13,739 nt of DNA from VGXO01 sp964614695 (GTDB lineage Bacteria; Planctomycetota; Phycisphaerae; Phycisphaerales; SM1A02): positions 1 through 13,739 of the forward strand of contig CAZTMB010000080.1 of assembly GCA_964614695.1 (NCBI GenBank), in the 5' to 3' direction. The notes beneath the pieces are model-generated. The model was not told the origin of the DNA. It made no database searches and saw only the letters and a program-made list of their open reading frames with translations. Made by a program: the position numbers and the translations under genes. Positions 7,206 to 13,739 of this stretch are shown here, piece by piece (position 1 is the stretch's first letter; each line of letters opens with the position of its first letter).

Positions 7206-9971
7206 TCACTCCGGCACGAAGCGGTATCGCCCGCCGTGCTCGGAGGCGATCGCCTCGAGCATGGTCTCGCTCGCCCGCTCGCCGAAGGCGTAGGTGTGGA
7301 TCACCGTGCGGACCCGTCCGCCGTTGAGAGCCCGCAGCCTCTCGGGAATGTCCTGCGGGATCAGGCCGTCGGTCATGAAGTGGACCTCGTCCGGGACCGG
7401 TGCGAGGCTCGTGAACGCGTGGTCGAGCGCCGAAGCAGGCTCGGTGCCGCCCTGCGCCTCGATGCCTGCGAGCTTCGAGAGGAACGAACGCTTCGACGTG
7501 GGCGAGGCGCGAAGCCAGCGATCCTCGAGGACGAGCTTCGACCCGCTGAAGAAGAGCACGTAGAAGAAGCGGTCCTGCGGCAGCGACTGGATGCTCCGCG
7601 AAAGTTCCGCGAGCGCCGCCGCGAGCCGGGGTCCCGCCATCGAACCCGAGACGTCCACCACGAAGCAGATGTGACGCCCGACGATGCTCGTGCCGAAGAA
7701 GTCGACCGCAGGCGCGGCCTCGTCGTCACCCCGCGGCGACGGCGCGGTCGCCCAGTCGCCGCCGGCGAAGCCGTCCGATTCGCGCTCGCCGCCACGGGCG
7801 ACCGCCTCGAACTCCTCGCGGGCGAGTCGGACGAACCGCCGACCTTCGATCTCGAGCACGCCGTCGCGAAGGCTCCACTGTCGCGATCGCTCGATCGGCT
7901 CGGTCGGAGGCAGGACCGTCTCGCCCGCGATCGTGAAGGGCTCGGAGGCGAAGAGATGCGGACGTCGCGGATCGGGACGAAGGTCGAGCGTGCCCTCGGG
8001 CCGGATCTCGACGCGATACTCGCCCGCCGCGACGTACGCCCCGTCGCCGAAGACGCGGTAGGTCCGCAGCACGCCTTCCTCAGGGTCGATCGCGACGAGG
8101 TTCCGGTCGTAGCCGCCGGGCGCGAAGTCGGCGCCGTTCTCGCGGAGGTTCGACTGCTCCCACGCGCCGCGCAGCACCCAACGCGGATCGTCTGGAATCG
8201 ACGCCTCGGATCGCTCGCGCAGGCTCCGCGCCTCGATCGGCTCGACGTCGATCTGGGGCAGGTCGATCAGGATGCGCGATCGACGGCTCGCTTCGAGCGA
8301 CGGCTCGGTCGTTTCCGATCGGTCGCCGACGGATTCCTCGGCATCCCCGGTGGATCGAGCGGCCTCGATCGAATCGGCTGCCTGATCGGCCGCGGGCATC
8401 GCGGAACTGCTGGCGTCCGCGGTGGCGGAATCCGAAGAACTCGAAGCACCGTCATTCACGGCGGCGGCGCCGGTGCGGGCCGCGTCGCTCTGGGTCGGGT
8501 CCGTTCCCTGCGAGGCAGGTGTCACACCGCCGGTGCCCGGCGCCTCGTCGGTGCGAGCAGCGAGATCGGAAGCCTCGGGCGCGGTCGGCGCCTCGCGATC
8601 GCGCGCTTCGATCGATCCGTCGGGCTGATCGGTCGACGCCTCGGCGTCGATCAGGGGCGTCGCAGGCGCCTCGTCCGACGGCGATGAATCGATCGGGCCT
8701 TCCGAAGCGACCTCGTCGCCGACGGCAGCGTTCGCGGCGTTCGGATCCGCGTCGATCTCCGGTGCTGCGGCCTCCTGCTTCGCCGGGGCCTTCATCTCGG
8801 GAGTCGGGTAGTCGCGAACCTCAAGCGGCGCATCGAGGAAGTCTTCGCTCGACGCCTGCTCGGTCGCGTCGGAAGTCTGCGCGACGCCCAGGCTGCTTGC
8901 CGGCGCCGCGGGTTCGGTCGGAACAAGGGTGCGGCCGTCGCCCGCTCCGCCCGAAGCCGCACCACCGCCACCCGAAGCGGATGCCTGTTCCTCCGTTCGT
9001 GCCTCGCCGGCTCCGGTCCTTCCCGCGCCTCCGGTCGCTTGCGCCGATTCGCTGCCCTCCATCGCCGTGGGCTCGATCCACGCCGGCGGCGTGCCGGGCG
9101 TCGCGTTCGAAGCGCCTTGCGTGCCGCCGCCTCCCGACTCGGGCTGCACGTGATCGGTACTCGCAGACTCCACGCTTCCCTGTTCGCCGATGCCGCCGCC
9201 TGCCCCGGCACCGCCCGCCTCGGTCGGCGCGCCGGAGCCTGAAGCCGACTGCCCCGACTGACCGCTTCCCACGGCGCTTGCGGGTCCGGATCCTTCACCG
9301 CCAGCGTCCGCCGACGCACTCGAAGCACTCTCGGCCGACTCGCCCGAAGCCGAGGTCGATTCGCTCTCGCGGCCTTCGTTCCCGGCAGGTCCCGCTGCGC
9401 CGCTGGGGCTCCCCGAACCTGACCCAGATTCGCCCGAGTTCGAACCAGATCCGGAAGACGCGCCCGCCTTGGTCGCCTTCGCCTGCGAGGCGGAGATCGG
9501 CTGCGTCGAGGAGCTCGCCGATGGCGGCGTCGACCCCGCCTCGCGGCCGTTCGAGCCTGCCGCTTCGCCGCTTGAACCTTCCGACCCATCGCCGCCGCCG
9601 CGCTCGCTCTCGCCGGCGCGGCGACCCTCGCCGCCTTCGGTCGCGGACCCGGACTCCGAACCGGAACCCTGGAGGCTTCGCCGGTTCGCCGCGATCGACG
9701 TGCTTGACGGCGATGTCGTGGCCGACGCGTCGGTCGGCTCTGCGGGATCAACCGGATCGGTCGGATGCGCCGGCAGCGCCGGTCTCGATGCATTCGAAGC
9801 CGAGCGATCGATCCTCGCCCGATCGATCCGCGCTGCGACGATCGGTTCCTCGGGCTTCTCCTCGATCGCCACTGGATCGCTCGCACAGCCCGCCGCGATC
9901 AGCGACCACGCCAGGATCGTTGCCAACCTCGCGCTTGGCGATCGCCAGGACCTCGCCGATCCGTTCATCAT
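7206..9971 (-). CDS. Outer-membrane-type lipoprotein with long disordered linker and C-terminal vWA domain
   Basis: A 921-residue protein. The N-terminus has Arg residues, a hydrophobic stretch and a lipobox-like IAAGC, with lipidated Cys29 followed by Ala, suggesting outer-membrane sorting. Residues about 60-590 are extremely Ser/Gly/Ala/Glu/Thr-rich and probably disordered, long enough to cross the periplasm. Residues 597-720 form a W/G-rich beta domain (RWVLRGAWEQSN, then repeated GxY strands) recalling planctomycete lipocalin-like domains. Residues 765-921 are a vWA domain with complete MIDAS: D773-x-S775-x-S777, T843 and D868, so it should bind a divalent metal and a protein ligand. Start ATG 9971 is chosen over GTG 10094: the added 41 codons have poor third-position bias and would bury the signal peptide. 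ATG 9968 is equally possible. No strong Shine-Dalgarno is visible. Last gene of its operon. Confidence 0.85.
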   Translation of the reverse strand: MMNGSARSWRSPSARLATILAWSLIAAGCASDPVAIEEKPEEPIVAARIDRARIDRSASNASRPALPAHPTDPVDPAEPTDASATTSPSSTSIAANRRSLQGSGSESGSATEGGEGRRAGESERGGGDGSEGSSGEAAGSNGREAGSTPPSASSSTQPISASQAKATKAGASSGSGSNSGESGSGSGSPSGAAGPAGNEGRESESTSASGESAESASSASADAGGEGSGPASAVGSGQSGQSASGSGAPTEAGGAGAGGGIGEQGSVESASTDHVQPESGGGGTQGASNATPGTPPAWIEPTAMEGSESAQATGGAGRTGAGEARTEEQASASGGGGAASGGAGDGRTLVPTEPAAPASSLGVAQTSDATEQASSEDFLDAPLEVRDYPTPEMKAPAKQEAAAPEIDADPNAANAAVGDEVASEGPIDSSPSDEAPATPLIDAEASTDQPDGSIEARDREAPTAPEASDLAARTDEAPGTGGVTPASQGTDPTQSDAARTGAAAVNDGASSSSDSATADASSSAMPAADQAADSIEAARSTGDAEESVGDRSETTEPSLEASRRSRILIDLPQIDVEPIEARSLRERSEASIPDDPRWVLRGAWEQSNLRENGADFAPGGYDRNLVAIDPEEGVLRTYRVFGDGAYVAAGEYRVEIRPEGTLDLRPDPRRPHLFASEPFTIAGETVLPPTEPIERSRQWSLRDGVLEIEGRRFVRLAREEFEAVARGGERESDGFAGGDWATAPSPRGDDEAAPAVDFFGTSIVGRHICFVVDVSGSMAGPRLAAALAELSRSIQSLPQDRFFYVLFFSGSKLVLEDRWLRASPTSKRSFLSKLAGIEAQGGTEPASALDHAFTSLAPVPDEVHFMTDGLIPQDIPERLRALNGGRVRTVIHTYAFGERASETMLEAIASEHGGRYRFVPE

Positions 9972-9986
9972 GGAACGCGCTTCGTC

Positions 9987-10029
9987 GCCGCACGCCTTGA
10001 AGTTCCCTGCCGCAACGCCTTGAACTTCC
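9987..10029. repeat. Two-copy 20/21-nt direct repeat upstream of the vWA lipoprotein
   Basis: Copy 1 (9987-10006) and copy 2 (10009-10029) differ by one inserted A and one G-to-C change and are separated by 2 nt. On the minus strand the shared core reads TTCAAGGCGT then GCGGC. They lie 16-58 nt before ATG 9971 in the 119-nt gap after the upstream gene. This is a possible operator or translational control site; no -10 element is evident. Confidence 0.6.
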
Positions 10030-10090
10030 AACCCTCCCCTTGGCCCGTCCGGCCGGGTGCCTTCGATTCCACGGCCATCGGAATCACGCC

Positions 10091-12139
10091 TCACGGCGAC
10101 GCCTCCGGCCGAGCCGGGCCGCCCGGCGGATCGAAGCGTCCTTCGCCGCCTCCCGGCGCCGCGTCAGCGTCAAGCAGCAGCCATGCGTGAATCGCCTCGA
10201 CCTGCGGCTGCTCCTCCCTTGAAGGCTGCGACTCGAGGCAGTCCGCGGCGAGATTCCGCCTCAGCCGCGTGATCGCCTCGCGAAGCGACGCCGCTTCGGC
10301 ACGCTCCGATCCGAGGATCCAGGAGGCGTCCTTGCGCAGACGCATCAAGTCCTGCCTGGTCTGCGCTCCTCGTCCGCCGAGCCGCGATGCGACGTCGTCG
10401 AAGTTCAAGAGCGCCACCTGCAGCGCTTCGAGCCGGCAGATCATGGTGCGCCACCACGGCCAATCCGCGGGCATCGAAACCGCCTTGCCGGGACGGTCAC
10501 GGACGCGGGCCATGACCCGAGGCTGCACCTCGGGATCGAGGTCGGCGAGACCGATCGATCGAAGGACGTCGGCGAACTCGGCTGCCGCCGCCTCGAGCGC
10601 CTTGCGATCACCGAACGCTTCGGCACGCCGCGCGTCGGCGGCGATCTCCGCAAGACGACCGGCGAGCACGGCGCACGCCTCGCATGGATCGGCGGGTGAC
10701 TCGATCGCCTCTGGATCGGTCTCGCCTGAAGGATCCGCCGTGCCGGCATCGCCCGCCGCGGGAAACTCCTCCCGCGAGGGATCGATCGCCGGCGTCGACT
10801 CGGGAGAAGGTTCATCCATCGGCGCCCTCGGATCGGCAGCGTCATCCGAGGACTCGCTGACCGCAGGCGAGGAGACCTCGCCACGGCTTGAAACGTCCAC
10901 GCTTGCCGGCTCGGAGCCGCTTGGAGCCTCTGAAGCAGGCGACTCGGGCTGGCTCGGGCCTTCGGGGTTCGAATCGACGACGCGCGGATCGGGTTCGCCC
11001 GGGGCGATGTCGTCGTCGATCGGATCGCTCGAGGGAGCGCGGTCGTCTTCTGAGTTCGACGGCACCGCAGGCGTCCCGACTTCGGGTGCGGTGACGCCGC
11101 CGGATGACGCTGCCGACTCCGACGCGACGCTGAATGGATCGGCCCGATCCGAGGAGTCGGTGGTGGCAACCGGAGCTGCGGCGAGCACCGGGTCGCCCGA
11201 GGTTTCTCGATCACGATCAAGCGCCGCCGAGATCGAGATCCACGTGATCCAGGCGATCAGAAGAAATGCGAGAAGCGTGCCGAGGGTGATGGCGATCGGT
11301 CGGAGCACGCCGCGGCCTTCGTCATCGTCGGGTCCTGCCCATGCACGTTCCGCTGCGACCCGCGCGAGCGCCAGCGGCTTGTCCACCGAGCCGCTCGGTC
11401 GCGCGCCAGACTCCGCGTCGAGCCGCACCCGCTGGGTGTCGCGGCGCCCGCCCGATCGCCCGGCGGCCGCCAGCGTGCAGAGATCGACCGGCCCCGCGGT
11501 CGAGACGAGCCGAACGCCCCAGCGAAGCCGCGCGAGGTCCGCCGGAGGAAGCTGCGCGGCGAGGCTCGCGATCGCCGCGGATCCGAGCGACTCGGGCTCG
11601 GCCACGATGACCGGCCTGGACTCGATCGGCACCAGCGTGATCGAAGCGCCTGCTGCGAGACGTTCGGGAAGCACGGCGTTCGACCACGCGTCGAAGAGCC
11701 GCTCGGACGCCGCCCGCTCGGACGAACCCGGTGCCGCCAGTTCGGGCGGCACCACGATCTCTCGCAGCACGCCGCGGCGAAACGCCTCGCGCTTCCAGAG
11801 ACCCGGCAACTGCAGGATCGCGCCCAAGCCCGCCTTGGCGAGCGGCGCCATGTCCGGCGCCGCGACGAGGATCGTGCGAAGCTCGAGCGTCGCGCGGCCG
11901 GCCTCGTCGGGATCGCCTTGAAAGATCCGCGTGATCGCCACGCGTCCTCCGGTCAAGGGTCGGCCGAACGCGCTCGGCTCGCGCTCGAGGCTCTCGAGGA
12001 AGGACTCGTCGGCGGTCTGCCCGAAGCCGAACCCGCCGAGTTCGGCGTCCTCGGCATCGGTCACGTCGGCGCTTCGAGAGAGCGTGCGATATCCCTCGCG
12101 CGACCCGAAGCAGTGGGTGCCGACGCGGATCGCGTCCAC
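10091..12139 (-). CDS. Second GAP1-like protein, membrane-spanning, with acidic linker and helical tail
   Basis: A 682-residue protein. The first 280 residues follow the GAP1 pattern: AIRVGTHCFGSREGYRTLS at the N-terminus, a GRATLELRTILV strand near 81-92, and AAQLPPADLARLRW at 194-207, corresponding to LLPIEERRRLTF in the other GAP1-like protein. A membrane helix at about 282-303 follows. Then comes a Ser/Glu/Pro/Asp-rich linker (310-485), a C486-x-x-C489 pair and a helical domain to the C-terminus. Topology is probably N-in, C-out, so linker and CxxC would be periplasmic. GTG 12139 is chosen because GGGAGG lies 8 nt upstream and the GTPase stop ends 1 nt before; an ATG at 12181 would overlap the GTPase by 41 nt. 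Presumed partner of the adjacent GTPase; no catalytic motif is seen. Confidence 0.78.
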   Translation of the reverse strand: MDAIRVGTHCFGSREGYRTLSRSADVTDAEDAELGGFGFGQTADESFLESLEREPSAFGRPLTGGRVAITRIFQGDPDEAGRATLELRTILVAAPDMAPLAKAGLGAILQLPGLWKREAFRRGVLREIVVPPELAAPGSSERAASERLFDAWSNAVLPERLAAGASITLVPIESRPVIVAEPESLGSAAIASLAAQLPPADLARLRWGVRLVSTAGPVDLCTLAAAGRSGGRRDTQRVRLDAESGARPSGSVDKPLALARVAAERAWAGPDDDEGRGVLRPIAITLGTLLAFLLIAWITWISISAALDRDRETSGDPVLAAAPVATTDSSDRADPFSVASESAASSGGVTAPEVGTPAVPSNSEDDRAPSSDPIDDDIAPGEPDPRVVDSNPEGPSQPESPASEAPSGSEPASVDVSSRGEVSSPAVSESSDDAADPRAPMDEPSPESTPAIDPSREEFPAAGDAGTADPSGETDPEAIESPADPCEACAVLAGRLAEIAADARRAEAFGDRKALEAAAAEFADVLRSIGLADLDPEVQPRVMARVRDRPGKAVSMPADWPWWRTMICRLEALQVALLNFDDVASRLGGRGAQTRQDLMRLRKDASWILGSERAEAASLREAITRLRRNLAADCLESQPSREEQPQVEAIHAWLLLDADAAPGGGEGRFDPPGGPARPEASP

Positions 12140-12140
12140 G

Positions 12141-13307
12141 TCAGGATCCTCCCGCGAGGCCCACCGCCCACGCGATCGCAAGTCCAGCCGCCACGCCGAC
12201 GAGAACGAGGATCGCCATCAGCGCGACGAATCGCCAGGTCGGCGCCGATGACTCCGCCTCCGAGCGATCCGACGCGGCAGCCTCCGTGCGGGCGGGCCGC
12301 GGAGCCGAAGCCGGCAACGCCACTGGAATCTCGGGCATGCCGCTCAGGCAGTGGTCGAGCGGCTCGAGCAGTCCCAAGGCCGGAGTCGACGGATCGGGTC
12401 GAGGCTGGCCGAGCGCATCGGGTCGCGTCCTGACCGCCACGCATCCGAAGACGCGGACCCGATGCAACGCCCGGAGCAACGGGAAGAGATGCGTCTTGAC
12501 GAAGCCGACGAGTCCGCCGCATTCGCGAACGACCCGACCGTGCGCATCGAGCTTGGTCAGCACGAGCGCAATCGGAATGTGCGATCCGCCTGGTCCCTTG
12601 CGAATCCGACGCACCGCCGCGGTCATCCCGAACTCGTCCTCGGCGATCTGCTCGGGCGTGCCGTGCAGGACGAGTCCCGGATCGACGAGCAGGATCACCG
12701 CCGCGGCACGGTCGAGGTGTTCGAGCAGTTCGTCGGTGTCCGGGTCGGACACCTGCTCGAGGAACGCACGCTTGAAGACCTCGCCCGAGTAGTCGAGCGA
12801 GACGAGGGTGCGCGACTTCCCGTCGAGGGTGACCTCGAGCGGGATTCGGGTGCTCGATCCGGTGGCGGGCGGCCAGACCCGTTCGGACAGCACCCGGATC
12901 GTCTCCATGAAGAAGAGGTGGTCGTTTCCGTCGACGGCCCGCATGTGGATCGACCCGGTCGAACGCCAGAGCTGCTCGTAGAGCCGCGCGAGGAAGATCG
13001 TCTTGCCGGCCTTGCGGCGACCGAGCACGACGATGCGGTCGCGAATCGCGCCGGTCGAGACCGATCGGTCCGCGCCTCTCGCGCGACGAGCCTGAACCGG
13101 CGACGGCACCGACGGCGGCGGCGCGACCGCACGCTCCGGCTCGATGGATCGCTCCGCCGGATCGATGTCGATGAACGCAGCCCCGAAGACGCTCTGCCCT
13201 GGCACCGCTTCGTCGGCGGCAATCGTTCGCGTCTCGAGATCCTCCGCCATCGAGGCGAGGTCACCCGACTGCGTCGGCCGGTCGGCTTCGTCGAACCTGT
13301 CGCTCAT
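12141..13307 (-). CDS. Tail-anchored GTPase of the double-GTPase type
   Basis: A 388-residue P-loop protein. A variable, acidic/proline-rich N-terminus (1-88) precedes IVVLGRRKAGKT, a Walker A/G1 motif with G96, G101, K102 and T103. G3 is D172-Y-S-G175-E after a beta strand, and VILLVDPG follows near 204-211. G4 is T251-K-L-D254 after ALVL, giving guanine specificity; a G5-like AVRT lies near 291. A tail-anchor helix spans 361-383, leaving the GTPase in the cytoplasm. The D-x-x-G-E after the strand and the GAP1-like neighbour point to the DO-GTPase families described in predicted conflict systems (recall). I see only one full GTPase core, so 'double' refers to the family, not to a duplicated domain. 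The next gene starts 1 nt after the stop. ATG 13307 is chosen because coding bias stops there and AGGA lies upstream. Confidence 0.85.
   Translation of the reverse strand: MSDRFDEADRPTQSGDLASMAEDLETRTIAADEAVPGQSVFGAAFIDIDPAERSIEPERAVAPPPSVPSPVQARRARGADRSVSTGAIRDRIVVLGRRKAGKTIFLARLYEQLWRSTGSIHMRAVDGNDHLFFMETIRVLSERVWPPATGSSTRIPLEVTLDGKSRTLVSLDYSGEVFKRAFLEQVSDPDTDELLEHLDRAAAVILLVDPGLVLHGTPEQIAEDEFGMTAAVRRIRKGPGGSHIPIALVLTKLDAHGRVVRECGGLVGFVKTHLFPLLRALHRVRVFGCVAVRTRPDALGQPRPDPSTPALGLLEPLDHCLSGMPEIPVALPASAPRPARTEAAASDRSEAESSAPTWRFVALMAILVLVGVAAGLAIAWAVGLAGGS
12148..12153 (-). promoter_or_regulatory. Ribosome-binding site deciding the GTG start at 12139
   Basis: GGGAGG on the minus strand sits 8 nt before GTG 12139, within the 3' end of the GTPase gene. 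It settles a non-ATG start in place of the upstream ATG at 12181. Confidence 0.7.
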
Positions 13308-13380
13308 GAGCGGCCATTCCTGCGGAACCGTGAAGGTCGAGGAGTTCGATCGACGAGCCTGAACCCCCCCGGACCATCGC

Positions 13381-13409
13381 AGACTAGGTCCGCGCCACTC
13401 GGCGGGCAA
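13381..13409 (-). promoter_or_regulatory. Candidate sigma70-like promoter of the GTPase operon
   Basis: On the minus strand TTGCCC (13409-13404), a 17-nt spacer and TAGTCT (13386-13381) form a recognisable -35/-10 pair in a GC-rich background. Predicted start is near 13374, giving a leader of about 67 nt before ATG 13307 that begins close to a seven-G run. Confidence 0.45.
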
Positions 13410-13689
13410 CAGCGCTACGCCACGATCGAAGTCGTTTGCGGCCCGCCGTCCTGATGCGGGCGGCAGCGGCAGCGAACTGAGCTCCGAAACACCATTCGCC
13501 ATCGAACGCTCAAGTCGGACTCGAACGGCCCTCCTCGACCGTCTCCACCTTTGCGGACACCGCTCTGTGGATCCGATCGACTGCCACGGCCACGTCCTGC
13601 GAACGCCACACCGATCGAGTCGCTTCCATCGCTCGGATCCCGCCTGACCATCCATTGCCGACACCGACGTCCTCACCCGACCGCCTCAT

Positions 13690-13706
13690 CCCGCTACCCT
13701 CGCGGG
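13690..13706 (+). promoter_or_regulatory. Hairpin and TACCCT -10-like element before the rightmost gene
   Basis: CCCGC and GCGGG form a perfect 5-bp stem around a 7-nt loop that contains TACCCT (13695-13700). The hexamer ends 7 nt before ATG 13708 and no Shine-Dalgarno is present, so a leaderless transcript starting at or beside the ATG is possible. No -35 match is seen. Confidence 0.3.
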
Positions 13707-13707
13707 C

Positions 13708-13739
13708 ATGCTTGAACTCGAACACTTCTCGCTCGCCGG
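13708..13739 (+). CDS. Start of a gene running off the right edge, possibly an ABC-transporter ATPase
   Basis: Only ten complete codons are present, reading MLELEHFSLA. That opening (M-hydrophobic-E-hydrophobic, then FSL) resembles the first strand of ABC-type ATP-binding subunits, but ten residues cannot prove a family. It is transcribed away from the GTPase operon. Whether it belongs to the same system cannot be seen. Confidence 0.4.
   Translation, partial: MLELEHFSLA

Larger units (their letters stand above)
13308..13707. other. Non-coding divergent intergenic region
   Basis: About 400 nt between the GTPase start and the next gene. The minus-strand frame stays open to 13676 but its third-position GC is only about 69 percent, unlike the genes, and it would swallow the candidate promoter. 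It holds that promoter, a seven-C run at 13364-13370 (a G-run in the GTPase leader), a 6-bp hairpin at 13441-13446/13456-13461 without a T-run, and the start-site signals of the rightmost gene. Confidence 0.6.

Noticed and set aside
6765..10000. Long plus-strand open frames opposite the vWA lipoprotein
   Set aside because: They are antisense to a protein with intact MIDAS and lipobox; their translations are Arg/Pro low complexity.
9972..10094. GTG start at 10094 for the lipoprotein, overlapping the upstream stop as GTGA
   Set aside because: It fits the overlap habit, but the 41 added codons have weak third-position bias and would place the signal peptide internally.
165..13307. Calling the locus a Zorya system
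   Set aside because: No ZorB-type OmpA/peptidoglycan domain and no ZorC, ZorD or ZorE-like gene; only the MotA-like channel is shared.
7206..13307. MoxR-vWA ternary system
   Set aside because: No MoxR AAA+ ATPase in the window; the only NTPase is the GTPase.
13441..13461. 6-bp hairpin as a terminator
   Set aside because: No T-run on either strand and it lies upstream of the candidate promoter, not after a gene.
13308..13676. N-terminal extension of the GTPase up to 13676
   Set aside because: Weak coding bias, no homology-like sequence, and a promoter-like element lies inside it.

Overview
The window is very GC-rich DNA with strong third-position GC bias, long antisense shadow frames, and frequent GTG/TTG starts in Shine-Dalgarno contexts. 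No rRNA, tRNA, CRISPR array, transposase or phage gene was seen. A TolR-like protein with a D-A-I-C-N-x-F-G membrane signature and a W/G-rich beta domain in a lipoprotein both resemble families I associate with Planctomycetota. A high-GC planctomycete-like bacterium (perhaps Phycisphaerae) is the best guess, but this is inference.

Layout. A plus-strand operon fills 165-7108: a small zinc-ribbon protein, a membrane-anchored protein resembling GTPase-associated protein 1 (GAP1), a 994-residue helical protein with one central membrane segment, a MotA/TolQ/ExbB-family channel subunit, and two consecutive TolR/ExbD-like single-pass proteins. Gene junctions are tight (4-nt overlaps or gaps of 7-25 nt). 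A minus-strand operon reads the other way from about 13.3 kb down to 7206: a tail-anchored GTPase, a second GAP1-like protein with one membrane segment and a long far-side extension, and a lipoprotein with a very long disordered linker and a C-terminal von Willebrand A (vWA) domain with an intact metal site. The two operons converge on a 97-nt gap (7109-7205) holding a weak hairpin. About 400 nt of non-coding DNA follows the GTPase start, with a promoter-like TTGCCC-N17-TAGTCT on the minus strand. The last 32 nt begin a plus-strand gene whose first residues look like an ABC-transporter ATPase.

How it may work (inference). Positive-inside topology puts the GTPase and both GAP1-like domains in the cytoplasm. 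The MotA-like/TolR-like proteins would form an ion-driven motor in the inner membrane. The helical half of the 994-residue protein, the tail of the second GAP1-like protein and the vWA lipoprotein would lie in the periplasm, the last probably on the outer membrane. The set reads as a GTPase-controlled, proton-motive-force-powered trans-envelope machine. Its parts recall GTPase-centred conflict/signalling systems (double-GTPase, GAP1, vWA) and motor-based defence such as Zorya, but I know of no named system with this exact composition.
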